The translations under genes were made by a program, and so were the position numbers. This document shows positions 48,689 to 61,200 of a stretch of 64,000 nucleotides of DNA, piece after piece (the first letter of the stretch is position 1; each line of letters opens with the position of its first letter). The stretch is taken from positions 1 through 64,000 of the forward strand of contig JAURVB010014977.1 of NCBI GenBank assembly GCA_033002965.1, in the 5' to 3' direction. The notes under the pieces were generated by a model, which searched no databases, was not told the origin of the DNA, and was given only the letters and a program-made list of their open reading frames with translations. The stretch comes from Piper betle. Lineage: Eukaryota > Streptophyta > Magnoliopsida > Piperales > Piperaceae.

Positions 48689-49986
48689 TTTCCTTCTTAA
48701 TGCTAGTTAGCTCTTACAATTGGAAGGATGTTTCTAGCTTCTGATGATGCTTGTATATCACCTTCTCAATATATGATTCAATTTATAGGCCTATGATCAC
48801 AAAGAAAAAATTGGGTAATGCTCATGAAGACGTGTCTTACTTTCTGATTGATTATATAAATCGATGCAACTTGGCCTGAAATGTGAGTGGATATACATGT
48901 GGAGTACAACAACAATAGTGGACACTAAGACTAACAGGTCGTCGCCGGTGGTTTCAACTTCTGGAAGTGATCAGTAAAAACTATTTTATAGAGGTCGTGC
49001 TCACATTTTCTATGTCGTTGCTTAACTTTTGCCAATAAACTGCATGTCATGAAGAGCCCTGCAATATATGTTCCTTGAACCGAAATATTTGTACAGGGAT
49101 TATGCATGTATCTTATGTATATTGAAGAAAAATGAGTTTGAAAGCAGCTTCGGATCAGGATGTACATATGAGCGTAGTATTCGCCTTTGAAAAATCAATA
49201 TCATGCGCATACTGACTTTCTTAGCTTCTATCTTGTCTTGTTTTTCATCCTAACATATAGTGGAATTAATCATACAGTGAATGCCGATAAACATCCCCAT
49301 CTGCGTCTGCATCCGGCGGATGCAATACACGATGAATCATATGAATGCAAACTTTTTTTCCTTAGAAATAGTGGCTATCAATTATACTGTGGGAACAAAA
49401 AAATTCTGATGAATATATAGATTTGTGCTAGTGTCTCTTAATTGAGATTAATAGAGCCAAAGTTGCTCACATTAGTAATTTAGTGTAGATCAAAATTTTG
49501 AGATTTTAACGCGACTCAATTGGCAATGGATAATATTTGATTTTGACTAATTATATTGAAATTATTCCTAACTAGCTAACTCAGAGTCATTTAATGTATA
49601 TTAATTTCAACGGCAAAGAGGGTATGTGGAATAAGTATATATTTCATTGGCTGCAAACATATGATTAATAGTATATGTAAATATTGATTTGGTTAGACTA
49701 CGAAAACAATGTAGGTTTAATATTTATAAACATATTATTCAAATCGAAAATTATAAAATGAAGTCAAATAATGTGGTTTTGTCAAATTGCTGTTATTCAT
49801 GGAATTTTACTTAAATAGCTATGATGAAAAGTCTCTACAATTTTTTTTTAGTCAAAATGAAAGTTTTAAAATATGGATAAAAATTTTATTATAATCTTTA
49901 TCTTTTATTTTATTTTATTGTATACATAGGTGATTCTAGACCAGCTCACAATTGTGAGATTGAAACTTATTTCAATTCTTAAAAGT
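48689..49986. other. Spacer upstream of NCS-like copy 1
   Basis: Promoter region of copy 1 and AT-rich DNA. No other gene. Confidence 0.4.
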
Positions 49987-50057
49987 CAAACCTGCACTAA
50001 AGAAGTACTGTAGCCCAAGGTCAGAACTCCCCCTTCTATCACTCAAATTTCTTGTTC
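49987..50057 (-). pseudogene. Relic of a third NCS-like gene
   Basis: About 70 bp on the minus strand align with the exon 2 segment KEVQLIEGG..LTxGY..S of the two neighbouring genes (shared words TGATAGAAGGGGGA and TTCTGAC, and GCAGGTTTGA). The frame is broken and no other exon parts are recognisable nearby. Confidence 0.6.
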
Positions 50058-51731
50058 CTATGTATTTTTGTCAAATGTAAACAATAGTTCTAAATTATAA
50101 TCTCAAGTAAAATGTTTCTACCTTATGACCATCCCACATAAGGAATAATTTTATGCCTTCTACAAGATAAAGCATAAATATATAATTTTATGCAAATTAT
50201 TATTATTACATGTATACACTAACTAAACACATTGCTTGATTGTATAAATATACATAAAAAATAACCCACTCATTTATACTGGTAGTTAGTGACTTGTTAA
50301 TATATCAGGATTATAAATTTTAATTAAATTAAATTAATTACATGAGCTCGGGCTGAATCAGAATACAACATATATCGCTAAAACCTATGCCAAAAACGTA
50401 AATATTTATATCAACAAGAAACTGTTGTGCTTTTTCAATTATTATATGCTAATATATGACCTCAACATTTCATACTCTGCAGAAAAGATTTATTGTGGTT
50501 CCTGGTTCAAGGGCCAAAATTTTTTAATTGACATATTTATACACATGATATTAGTATTATGATCATATATCCTCATGGTGCTCTACTTGTTAATATCTGG
50601 ACTATTAATCGAGACCAACTGCCTTTTGTTTGGTAAAAATGTTGTACCAAACACAAATTCAAATAAGATGAGTGAGCTATTTATACCAATAATCGTACCC
50701 TTTTAATTTTTTTAGTTACAATATATAATAAGACCATGTTTGTTCATCCCGAAATCATACAAAAGTAATGTAAAATTTAGAGATTTAATCTTTCCTTGTA
50801 TTTGGTTGTTCAGAAATTTAGTAAAAAGAAATTTTATTTTCAACCAAAATAATTCTATAAAAAATTTCACAAAATAACTTTTTCTTGTGAACGGGTTTAC
50901 TAAGTAAAGTGAACATAAAAATGATTTCCCAAATTTCATCTAAATTAAATAACTTTTACATATTAGGTGCCTAAACATACCAAGCTAACTGATCATGACC
51001 AAAATATCTTTGGTTCGGTTTAACTTATAACACTTTTACAAAAAACACCTTCAGCGACTGCAGTACTTGCTTCAAATTTGCTACCGCATTGCAACAAATT
51101 TGCAACAGTTCAATTTTTGCAATCATGAGGTTAATAAAATTTATAGTTTGATAGATTATGAACAGAGTTTGAGCAAAAGAGTGCAACTGGTCAGATGATT
51201 GTAACTCGAACCTGCTGCATTCAAACTCAACAAGATATATTTGCTTAGATATAATTAAACTGTCTACTCAATGTCTTATTGCATGTATATAAGATAACTT
51301 ATATACCATTAGGGTTTACTATAGTCTAAAAACTACCACTTTTACATGTAAATAGAAAAACTTTAACTAAGATAAGAGTTGAATATAAGCTTGATGGGGC
51401 TAATATCAAAGGTTGTAGTTTGGCTCGAGTACTAAAAATTTAATAATTGAATTATGCAAGAAGAAAGCTCGAATACAAAGAACGACTTTTCAATCCTCTA
51501 AATTCGGTTCATATAATTGAGATAGCATATATCTATTAAACGAAGAATAAGCTAATTAGTTTAAAAGCAAATGAACATGAGTATAGAAATGCTTCACTCA
51601 ACTCTGCCGGTTCACAGCCATTATTGCATTATATTCTTCAACAAAATCAATGTGCATAAAACAAACGACATGATTAATGATCGGAATGATCTTATTATTA
51701 CAACCCACACAATATTTTAAAAAAGATGTCA
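50058..51731. other. AT-rich intergenic DNA between NCS-like genes
   Basis: No supported gene or repeat beyond simple AT-rich sequence. Confidence 0.45.
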
Positions 51732-52366
51732 TCAAGGCTGCGATCCGCTGCTATTAGCAGAAGGGCTGGCGGTGCTGTTCCGATTGAGGTACTGAACAAC
51801 AGCATTAAAGATGGTGGCCAAGTTTCCCACACTAGTACTAGCTTCATTGGTGTAATTCTGATCTCTAATTTCATAGATAAAACTGGACCTCACAATGGTC
51901 ACATTGGCGCCTTTCTTAATGATCTCAAACCTGCTCCTGGAGGAGGTGTAACCCATAGTCAGAAGTCCCCCTTCTATCAATTGAACCTCCTTGATCATGC
52001 GCTTCTGATCTAGTGTCACAATCTCCTCTCTAAACCATGGAAATGGAGCCCCTATACGTATAAGCAATACAACACCAAACACAAGTTATATATACATGCC
52101 TCATTAGGTCAAGATTCGAATTATTTGATCACTTCATGCAAAATCTTAGAATCACTTAACCAAATAATGATATATATTCATGGTGTACCTGGAAGAGTGT
52201 AGATATCGAAGAGTGTTCCGACGGATCCATCGCCGGTGACCTGGAGGTCCCGGAAGAAATTGGGTATGTTACCAACAATCTCCGGCAGAAGGAGAGAGCT
52301 GTAGATGGCCCATATCTGCATCGCCGGGAAGGCGACGACGAATTCATTCATCTGAAACCCCCTCAT
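51732..52366 (-). CDS. Norcoclaurine synthase-like protein (PR10/Bet v 1 family), copy 2
   Basis: Exons on the minus strand are 52189-52366 and 51732-52051, joined in frame to 165 residues; the single intron after TLP|G is at the usual PR10 position. Family features are GDGSVGT (glycine-rich loop), PFPWFREEIVTLDQ, KEVQLIEGG and YEIRDQ. Compared with Thalictrum NCS, the catalytic Lys122 and Glu110 positions are kept (MIK, EE), but Tyr108 is Phe and Asp141 is Ser. It may therefore bind ligands or catalyse something other than the canonical dopamine/4-HPAA condensation. NCS-like proteins are common in plants that make no benzylisoquinolines, so no alkaloid pathway is implied. The C-terminal 14 residues are Ser/Asn-rich. 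The start is the ATG of MRGFQMNEF; MQIWAIY at residue 16 is an alternative. Confidence 0.88.
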
Positions 52367-53177
52367 TTTCTACTTGCCTAGCTTGCTCTTACGAAGCTAA
52401 TGAACTAATGATATTTCTAGCTTCAAATGATTGTTATATCACAATATTTCTCTGTCCGATTGTATGTATTTATAGGCATATGCCCACCATAAAAAAATGG
52501 TTAATTAGTTTCATGCATACGTTAGATTATAGCAATTCATCCGACTTTTGTCTCTTTGAATATGTATGTGTAGACGATGACTTGGTAGCACGAATATAAT
52601 AATATTGTAGTAAAAGAAAGGTTCCAACTTCTGAACTCAGCTCGGGCTATCTCGGCTCATTCTTTTATGCTAACGAGTCTAGGTTTTTTGCAAGCTAAGA
52701 TTGAACAAAGCCCGAGCTAGCTAGATAGCTTTGATAATCTCAAAAGAAAAAAAAAGAAAAAGAAAAGGGAAAAAAGGGGGCTTTGACATGGTCTTTCCCT
52801 CTTAACACAATAAAATCTCTTCAAGGTTCATCGCTGATGAAAAAGTAAACTATTTTTACTCGTGACAAAAATGAATCTTGGATTTTTCTAGGCCGGGTTC
52901 ATCTTTTCTTTGTTGCTGTTTCAATTTTCTGACGTGCATGTCTGAAAGAGTACAACTTAATCTGTTCCTTGAATGTTAGGAATCGCTACGAGGGATTTTA
53001 TTATGAATGCGTGTCATTGCATGTTGAAGAAAAATCACGAGTTCGGAAATACTAGTCTTTGTAGTTGTTATCATGCCCATAATATACTTATAGCCGCAAT
53101 CTTTGTGCAATTCCACGGATGAATCATGGTGCAGAATACGCAACGACGACCAGAACATATATATTGGTGCAACATGC
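52367..53177. other. Upstream region of NCS-like copy 2
   Basis: Includes a purine-rich run at about 52742-52780. No supported gene. Confidence 0.4.
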
Positions 53178-53831
53178 GATATATAACTTACGTACATATT
53201 CTCATGGACAGACTTTTCTTGCTTATATTTAGGTTCACTCTTCCTTCGAAGAGCTACTTCAGAAAAAAAGGTTAGGATATACATATTATAAAGAATTTTC
53301 AACAGCAAAATACATCTTTAAAATGTATAAAATTACCAAATGGAGGGTCTTCAAGACCTCGTGATTATATAAAAAGAACTTCAATTACTTGGAGTGTTAA
53401 CCTTTAATTGGGAGGGCATATTGGAACCCGAAGGAATATATACTTAGAGCCCCAAGTCCCTTCTATTTCACCCCTAATTAATATCATTAAATTATTAAAT
53501 GACTATTCAAAAAACGTAGAAGGTTCCAGAATCTTCTCGTGAATAAGACAAATAAGTTGACACCTTTCTTAACGGTAAAAAATCAATAAGTTGACTAAGT
53601 TGTCATTTTACTTCCATCGGATTAGATATGGCCGATCGTAATTACATGAATTTCCAATATAAGCATACTTTTTTATGAATAATAATAGATCACGTGATTC
53701 ACATCTTTAATTTTATTTTTTAACTTTTTAACGATTTTTTTAATTTGACATTTAAAGTTTATTTTGATATTTTCCATAATACTTTAACAAAAGTTCATAA
53801 ACAAATAAATGGAACTTTTCAAAGTACTGGA

Positions 53832-53835
<4 letters not shown>
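53178..53835 (-). repeat. Dispersed repeat of about 630 bp, copy 2 (inverted)
   Basis: Reverse complement of 41093-41722. It carries a short extra segment near 53430-53455 relative to copy 1. The end nearest 53835 abuts (CT)n(AT)n, the counterpart of the TA run beside copy 1. Confidence 0.85.

Positions 53836-53890
<55 letters not shown>
53832..53890. repeat. (CT)n(AT)n microsatellite
   Basis: A CT run of about 19 bp passes into an AT run of about 40 bp. Confidence 0.95.
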
Positions 53891-53892
<2 letters not shown>

Positions 53893-54176
53893 GAAAAAGT
53901 TTTACTGAAAGAGAAACAAATGTGAAAGTAGTTGCATAATCAATCACACATTCAATCATCACACATTCAATCACATACAATTAATGTAAAAGGAGTTGCA
54001 CAATTTCATGGGCTCCAAGACAACAAAATGGGCCCAACTCTCACTACATACCGACATTAGACATCATGCTGGGCCAACTCCATGCCAATAGAAAAAAGCC
54101 GTACCCTGCGCAACACCATAAGATTGTTTTCCCTTAATAATAATAATAATAATCATTAGTTGTCCGGCGGTGGGAC

Positions 54177-54847
54177 TACGATTGTAAAAATCGAAATCGA
54201 AATCGGAATCAGTTTTTGAAGGAGTCAGAATCAGAATCAGAATCGGTCTAAATCGAATAAGAATCAGTTTAGTTGAATCGACCTGAATCGGTCTTATACA
54301 AAAAATTTTAACTTAGTCAAAACTAATGGGTTATTAGTATAGAATATGTTATTTTGATGTAATTTTCATGTTATAATGTATATTATATTTTATGATATTT
54401 TTTCATATTTTTTGGATTTTTTTAAAATTATTTGGAGTTGGTTATTATTTTTAACTCGAGTCGGAGTCAAGTCAACTTTTAATTACGAGAATGTTATCCC
54501 TCTTCTCCCCCGCCGCCGTCTCGCCCTAGCCCACGCCCCCCTGCCCAGTCGCTGCCCTATTGCCATGCCGCCCCCCTCCTCGCCTTCCGCCCCGTCGCCT
54601 CCCTCGCCGCTCGCCCTCGTCGCCCCGTCCCACACCGCCGTTGCCCCCCAACCCGGGTCCCCTTGGTTGCCCATCGCCGCCCTTGCCGCCTCCTAGCCGC
54701 TGGCCATAATCAGCCGATTCGAGCCGATTCTAGAATCAGCTTAAATTGGGTGAAATTGACTCGAATCGGCCGATTCACAGACCGATTCGAGCCTAGCCGA
54801 TTCACGTTATTTTTTAAATCGGATCGCTGCCAATTTATACATTTGTG
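54177..54847 (+). mobile_element. hAT-like non-autonomous element, copy C
   Basis: An exact 8-bp direct duplication GGTGGGAC borders it (54169-54176 and 54848-54855). The interior parallels copy A in order: GAATCGG words, AT-rich block, AACTCGAGTCGGAGTC, AATTACGAGAATG, C-rich core (54500-54700), then AATCGGCCGATTC words. No transposase frame. It is inserted in or beside a GGACGG-family element. Confidence 0.75.
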
Positions 54848-54855
54848 GGTGGGAC

Positions 54856-55108
54856 GACAGGGTTGAGAGGGAGCAGGTAGGAGGGGTGTCTAAGGTGGGG
54901 TGGGGACAGGGGGTTCGGTTGCGACTGCGATGGGCCGTTTTTTTTTTGCTGCGGAGGCTAGACCTAACCGACAGTGACCAGATCCGGCCACACAAAAAAA
55001 TAAAAATGGCCAGTTCTTTGGCCGCGTGGGCCAATCCAACCGCGGTAGGCCATTTTTGGCTGCCCCAAGGCCAGATTTGGTAGGTGGCCATTTTTGGCTG
55101 CACCTAGA
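54856..55108 (-). mobile_element. GGACGG-family element fragment
   Basis: Reverse complement resembles 39360-39640: GGCCACGC/GGCCAAAGAAC..., GGATCTGGTCACTGTCGG and a run of A before the GC-rich block. The outer ends are not seen; hAT copy C abuts it. Confidence 0.5.
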
Positions 55109-55127
55109 AGATTGTTTTCCCTTCATC

Positions 55128-55129
<2 letters not shown>

Positions 55130-55168
<39 letters not shown>
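55130..55168. repeat. (AAT)n microsatellite
   Basis: About 39 bp of AAT repeats. Confidence 0.95.
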
Positions 55169-57906
55169 TGGTAGATAAATTACAAGGACAATTAGATGAT
55201 GATGACAACTTCGTCAATTTTTTAAAAACTAAGATTATGTGGTCTCAATGGACGAATAGATTTAACTTTTGTTGATATTTTTTTTGTCAACACAAGCTAA
55301 TTACTACTAAGCAATCTCAAACATTGGTAGGGCCACACATTTTTGCAATCTTAAACCTGGACTCTCGCATTTCCAAAGATCATTAACCTTAGTATTACAA
55401 CTATTAAAGATGTTGCACTATGCACAACTTATAATAGAGATAAAATTTAATTTTATAAATAAAATATTGTTAACTAATAATATTTTTATTTTATTTTATT
55501 ATATTTTAATTGATTAGAACACATACTTTTAATATAATTGGAGGCCAGTATTAAGTTTATCTTTTATTAATAATTAAACAAGATGTCCTGTCATATGCAA
55601 TTAAATAAATTTTAATTTTATATATAAACTCTCGTTAAATAATGAGATGGACTGTAATAATTTTCTTAGATATAGATCGTGATTGACATTAAAGATATAA
55701 TTTATTTGAATGCAAAGATGAATTATAATTATTTAAATTTTTTATTATTTTTTCAAGATAATTAAATAAACTTTTATCAATAGGAAGTTAAAAGCATTCA
55801 AACTTGTGACCTTTTATCATACAAGGTATTTTTATTTTTCCTTTTAAGAAATTGAGGTTAATAATATTCGAACATGTGACCGTTTACATGTGATATTTTT
55901 ATTGTATTTTGATTGACTATTTTCTTACTTTTAATTTTAGGCTAATATTGATTCAAACCCATAATGGCCGCGGCAAAAAAATTTTCTTTGTTAAGTCTGG
56001 TGGCCAATTCCCAGTTGGCAGGCAAATCCTGTCGTATGAGGCTAGATCCGACCTTGAGTAGCCGTCGTCCAAGCTGCACACCACCAAGTAGTGGCGGTGC
56101 TCAATAATTTTGATTTTTAGTTAACTTGGGTCGTCTTTTTTATCGGATGACCTAGATTTAATGGACGGAGAGAATACTCTATGGTTGAGAGTAATTAATT
56201 TCATATATATATATAATAGTAGATAAGAGTAGATTATGAAGTTTAATAATTAAAGACGCATATACTTAATTACATAACAAATATTTATTAAAATATCATG
56301 TCAATAATTTATACTTAAACACATGGTTTTGATCATGCAAAAACCTGACGGTGCGCCTAATTCTTGCATATAGACTTATATGATGATCTACTTATTTTGA
56401 TTTATTCGAACTAATAGAATAATTGGTTAATTTTGGATTAGAAAATTGCCATTTTTTTGTTATTTTGTTTCATTACGTAGTTTTATAGCTAACATGAGAA
56501 AGGTCAACTCCATTAACTACTTTTAATAGGATGATCACACTTGATTACGCCTTACTTAACAAGAGCTTAGCAGAAATAAATGTTACTTATTTTTTCAACA
56601 TAGCGCAATTAACACGGACTAAATATAATTAACAAAATCTCAATACAATTTTCAGAATAAACACAGTTGCACCAAAGACGACATCTTTTTCTGCATGGCT
56701 CTAAGAGAGAACAAACCATCTTGATTTTTGTAGTGTTTGGGGTCAAGTAGTAGACGAAGATGTGCGTCATTGGTTCACGTGTAGACGTTGATGCAAGCAA
56801 ACTTCATCTTCATTTGGGGGAATTCCAAAAATATCACCAAAGAAAACAACACAGAGTCTGGTCACTGTTCCCACACTTTTTGTCTACATCACCAAAAGCT
56901 CCGGTACATTTATCAACGCGAAAAATCTTCTCACATGCACCGAAAGATCTCATACTCGGTTACTCCATTACCCACCAGCTATTCAAGCACAGAATCATCA
57001 GCTCGAGAGAAAGCAAAAGGTGGAATATAATCATCTCCACCTATGAGTAAGGTTGCAGAGAGCTTTATCAAACTACTTTGAGATGATACAAAGCTGGCGA
57101 TGAGAACACGAGGAAGATATGCGCAGGAAGAGCAGTTCATACCCATCGTGTGTGAAGCACTGAAAGGAAGCTCAGAGATTCCTGTCAGTGGCTGCAAAAC
57201 AGTACGCATGCATGGAAGAAACAAAATGGGTAGCCGTCAGAGAGGTCCATGTACTTCTTCCTATCTCAAACCGATTAAAAAAAAATCACTGGATTAGTAA
57301 CCATGGGAAAAGATGACCCCTTAATAGTGCAGATCGGTGAATACGGGGCATGTAAAGAATATTTAGAAAGTGAATGACGTTTGATACGGTTGGGTCATGG
57401 GTATCTGGAAGTTGATGGACTCTGCATATATAATTTGTTCTTATTTAGAGAGTTGCAGCACTACAATACTCGAGGTTTTCTTTTTATTTTTTTCTTGATG
57501 CGACCACTCACTAGACTAGTCAGGAATCTCCCACAAAGCGATTTTATTTGAAGGATGCTTCACGTAGAAATCGTTCAGGGTAATAGTGACCTTACCCTGC
57601 AGTTCAGCTTCATGCATTCAAGTATCAGATGTCTTCATTAAGGTGGCCAACCTAGAACAGTTGTGAATGTCATTGATATATAGTTTAAGCTATTTTATAA
57701 TTCTAATTATGCAAGGTAAATAATAAGCTCCTCTCAAATAATATAACCCAAATCATGCAAGGTATATATGACATGTGATTGAACAGTTCTATTTCTACAT
57801 GTTAGCAAGCAGCTGATTTCAATTTGGACATCTATCAGAAAAATATTCATAATAGAGGATCCAAGTATAATCCAATGCATAGTTCCATAGCGTCAATACC
57901 TCCACT
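55169..57906. other. AT-rich intergenic DNA downstream of AGO7
   Basis: 55965-56165 has GGACGG-family-like words (GGTCGTCTTTTTTATCGGAT, GCCAATTCCCAGTTGGCAGG). 56760-57300 is less AT-rich and opens short frames on both strands, but none resembles a known family. Confidence 0.45.
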
Positions 57907-58003
57907 ATCAGATTGTATGCACCATATAGCAAGAACCATCTCACTGTCTATCAGATTGTATGCACCATATAGCAAGAACCATCTCGCTGTCTATCAGATT
58001 GCA
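57907..58003. repeat. 43-bp tandem repeat, two full copies plus part of a third
   Basis: Units start at 57907, 57950 and 57993 (ATCAGATTGTATGCACCATA...). The first two differ at one position. It lies about 250 bp beyond the AGO7 stop codon, so it may be in or near its 3' end. Confidence 0.95.
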
Positions 58004-58253
58004 TAGCCTCCACGCGCACAAACGTGCCCAAAATATTACAATCCTTCTGCCATCATGCAGATTAATGCATATATCGTTCAGCTCGCGCTAGCAGCAATTA
58101 GGACATATTCTTCTGTACAAAACTACTTCACTAGAAAAAAGACTATAGATTCTTCTATCCACCACAACAATGCATATGGTCATATCCAAAAGAAAAAATC
58201 AATGGTGTGCAGCAAACTTGATATGCAATGCAAAATTATAAGGAGAAGAAGAC

Positions 58254-61200
58254 TCAACAGTAGAACATAAGATTCTTGATCTTTTCACTTAGTTTTGGCA
58301 GTGGTGTAGCCTCCGGAGGTCCACTTCTTGAGAATGCATTTCTAGAGGCAGTTTGGTCAGACCTTTCAAGGTATAATCTGCCCCTATATGCTGCTAGATG
58401 AGCATAGTAAGCAGGTGGAACCAATGAAACTGGCTTTGTGCACCTTGCAAATGTGTAGCAAAGGTTGTGCACAATCTTCTGTACCTCATCAGATGTAAAC
58501 TCATTTTCATCCCATAGGACATGGTAATGAGTTGGTCGACTAGTTCCTTTCATTCCCCAATGGCTGCAAAGATAAAAGTCAAATTCCCTGGGATGAGTGA
58601 TCACCGAATCTACCACCGTCCCAGGGGGAATATTTTCATTGACAAAACGCCGAGACAAATTCTCGGATCCATTTGGGAAAAGTCTTGTGTGATGTCTCTT
58701 TTGTACGACAGAGAATGTGATCCCAGGTTTGTAATTACGGAACTTCAAACATGCAGCTCTAATTGCTTGTAGCTCCTCCTCCAATACTTTATAGAACTGA
58801 GTTTCACTAACTCCATCTCTGAAGAAAATAATTTTCTCTGGAAGCTTACCAACTTCCTCAGTGAAGTTATCCAGTATTTCTTTCACCATTTCACAGAGGT
58901 CTTCGATAATCTCCTTACGATGCGTCTGAGATCTCATGCTTGAAATGTACTTGTTTGCTCCAGGCCAATTCATGCTACCCACTACAGCTGCAATTGAGGG
59001 GCTAACATCATCAAGTGGATGAGGGTGTGTTACATCTGCGCCCATGAAAATCACAGGAGATACCTCCGTGAAAATCCTTGGAATTTGACGAGGCAATGTA
59101 TTAAATAATGCCACAGTAGAACCACCAACCTTAGCATTGATCTTCAAAGCCAGATTTGCCAGAAATTGGGAAGTCAGTTTTGCCAGATTAGAGTATAAGC
59201 AGCATTGGCTCACAATGCCTACCCTAGTCTCCGCAATTCGTTTCAAGTCTGCGTAGCCTTTGTGTTTTCTCTCCATGACACAAATGATTAGCTGAAGACT
59301 GCTTGAAGCTTCTTCATGAATTCTTCTAAGTTTGGATTCCAAAAGGGAAACACTATTTAAAGCCTGTACTGGCTCAAATTGAGGCTTCACTACTGTGCTC
59401 TTGTCTAGAAATATGCCCAGCTGATCACACCTCTGAGACAACTGGTTAGTAAATTTTGGGATCCATGACCGCTGTTCTGGTGAGCCACCAAAGCTTATTA
59501 AAGCCCATCTTGTAATATTCTTCCCTTCCACCACATGACTATCAAGCAGGTTCCACTGATGATCAGACCTACTCGGAATTAGATCCTTCACATTACCATT
59601 GTCCCCAAGTTTTAGTTTAGGAGGAAGGAGAATTCTTCCCTTCAACTGTGTCATCTCCCTTGATATCTTAAGACTAAACTCTGCTGGATATGGTCCACTG
59701 ACAAAAATAAAAGTAGATGTTAAATAAGCTATCTATTGTAATTGTCAACAAAATTATCACTGATGTAGCTGTCTAGATTCCACAAAAAAGGTTTCACATT
59801 GCTTTCCAGCCTGGAGAGGTCATGTCATAGTAAGTTAACAAAATCAGAAACATTTATGAGCTTCTGGACGTGACCTTGTCATATACAGTATAACATATGA
59901 ACACTAGAATATAAAGCTCAGATCATCCTTCTAACATGATTAACCAAAAAATAAAATAAATAAAATAAAAATTTAGATGACAAAAACGAATTGCCATTAA
60001 TTAGCTGCTAGTTACCTCACAGGGCCAATTCCTCCTTCCATGACTTTTTTAATGATCTCTTTGCGCTCAATTGGTCTTTGACAACCCATCTTAAGAATGG
60101 CAGCAGTCTGGTCATCAGACAGCTTGCCTAAATACTTCTGCCCTTCACAAACAACACAAAGCTCCATTGGAAGATAACATGGCTTACTCCTACTTATTTG
60201 CAAGCAAGGCAAGTTTTTAAACTGCAGGTCATGGTTATATTGGTCTTTGAAATAATCTAACAGCCTGAGATCCCTGCCATCTCTATCTCTGAATTTCAGA
60301 TTGATAGTAGCTTCATCAGTTAAGTTGAGAACCTTGTATCTCTGGTCAGTATCCCTGTGGCATACGAGGACTCTAACATTCTTCAACACCTTTTCTACTT
60401 CTCTTTTTTCTTCAATGCTTAAAGTTCTATTCTTTTTGTGCCCTAAGTCCCTCAGAAAATCACACCTTTTCTGAAGATATTCAATTAGTCCTATACTTTC
60501 ATGAAAAGCTGTGACAGAAAAATCAACATTGAGAGCTAAGCCTTGCTGGGTAGGCCTAAGGCTCTGGAAGAATCCTCTCAAGCCAACAGCTCCCCCACCA
60601 ATATCTTTTGCTCCACCCATTGAGCTTGAATAGTGGGAACGCCCAACCGCAATACATTTTTCCATAGGATTCTCTCTAATGACAACATCGAGTGCATGGA
60701 GGAAATCCTGTGGAAGTGGTGCCCATTCACCATCTTTGTCCAAGTGCTTCACCAGATTCCAACCATCCAGCTTCGAAACAAGTCTTATATTCACTCTAAA
60801 ACGCTTATATTTCTGCTGTTGCAGAACACCAACTTCTTTAAAATATGACACTTTGCTGGAATGAATTGGAAGGGTGATAAAAAACTCAAGCTTGTCATTT
60901 TGGAACTCCATGGAGCTATACAAGTTTCTTCTCCCATCAAAAGCAGGCAAAGCACCACTTAGAACATCTGGATTGTCCTGCACAAGTTTTCTCTTGATCA
61001 AACGGGCAATTTCTTTTGAAGGCTGGGGTGATATCTCAACATCATAGTGAAATATTTTCTTGGACGGCTTAAATTGCACAGAGAAGTAGTTAGCAAGAAG
61101 AGGAATAGTCAGCCCCTCCTGTCCACCTGCATCTGGCCTCTTTGCCGGAATTAGCACTTGTGCACTGCTTACTGATGCCTGGACTTGGTCCCTGTAGGCT

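Noticed and set aside
56979..57297. Short frames on both strands near 57 kb
   Set aside because: Less AT-rich than the surroundings and possibly a decayed gene piece, but no family could be recognised and no exon structure emerges.
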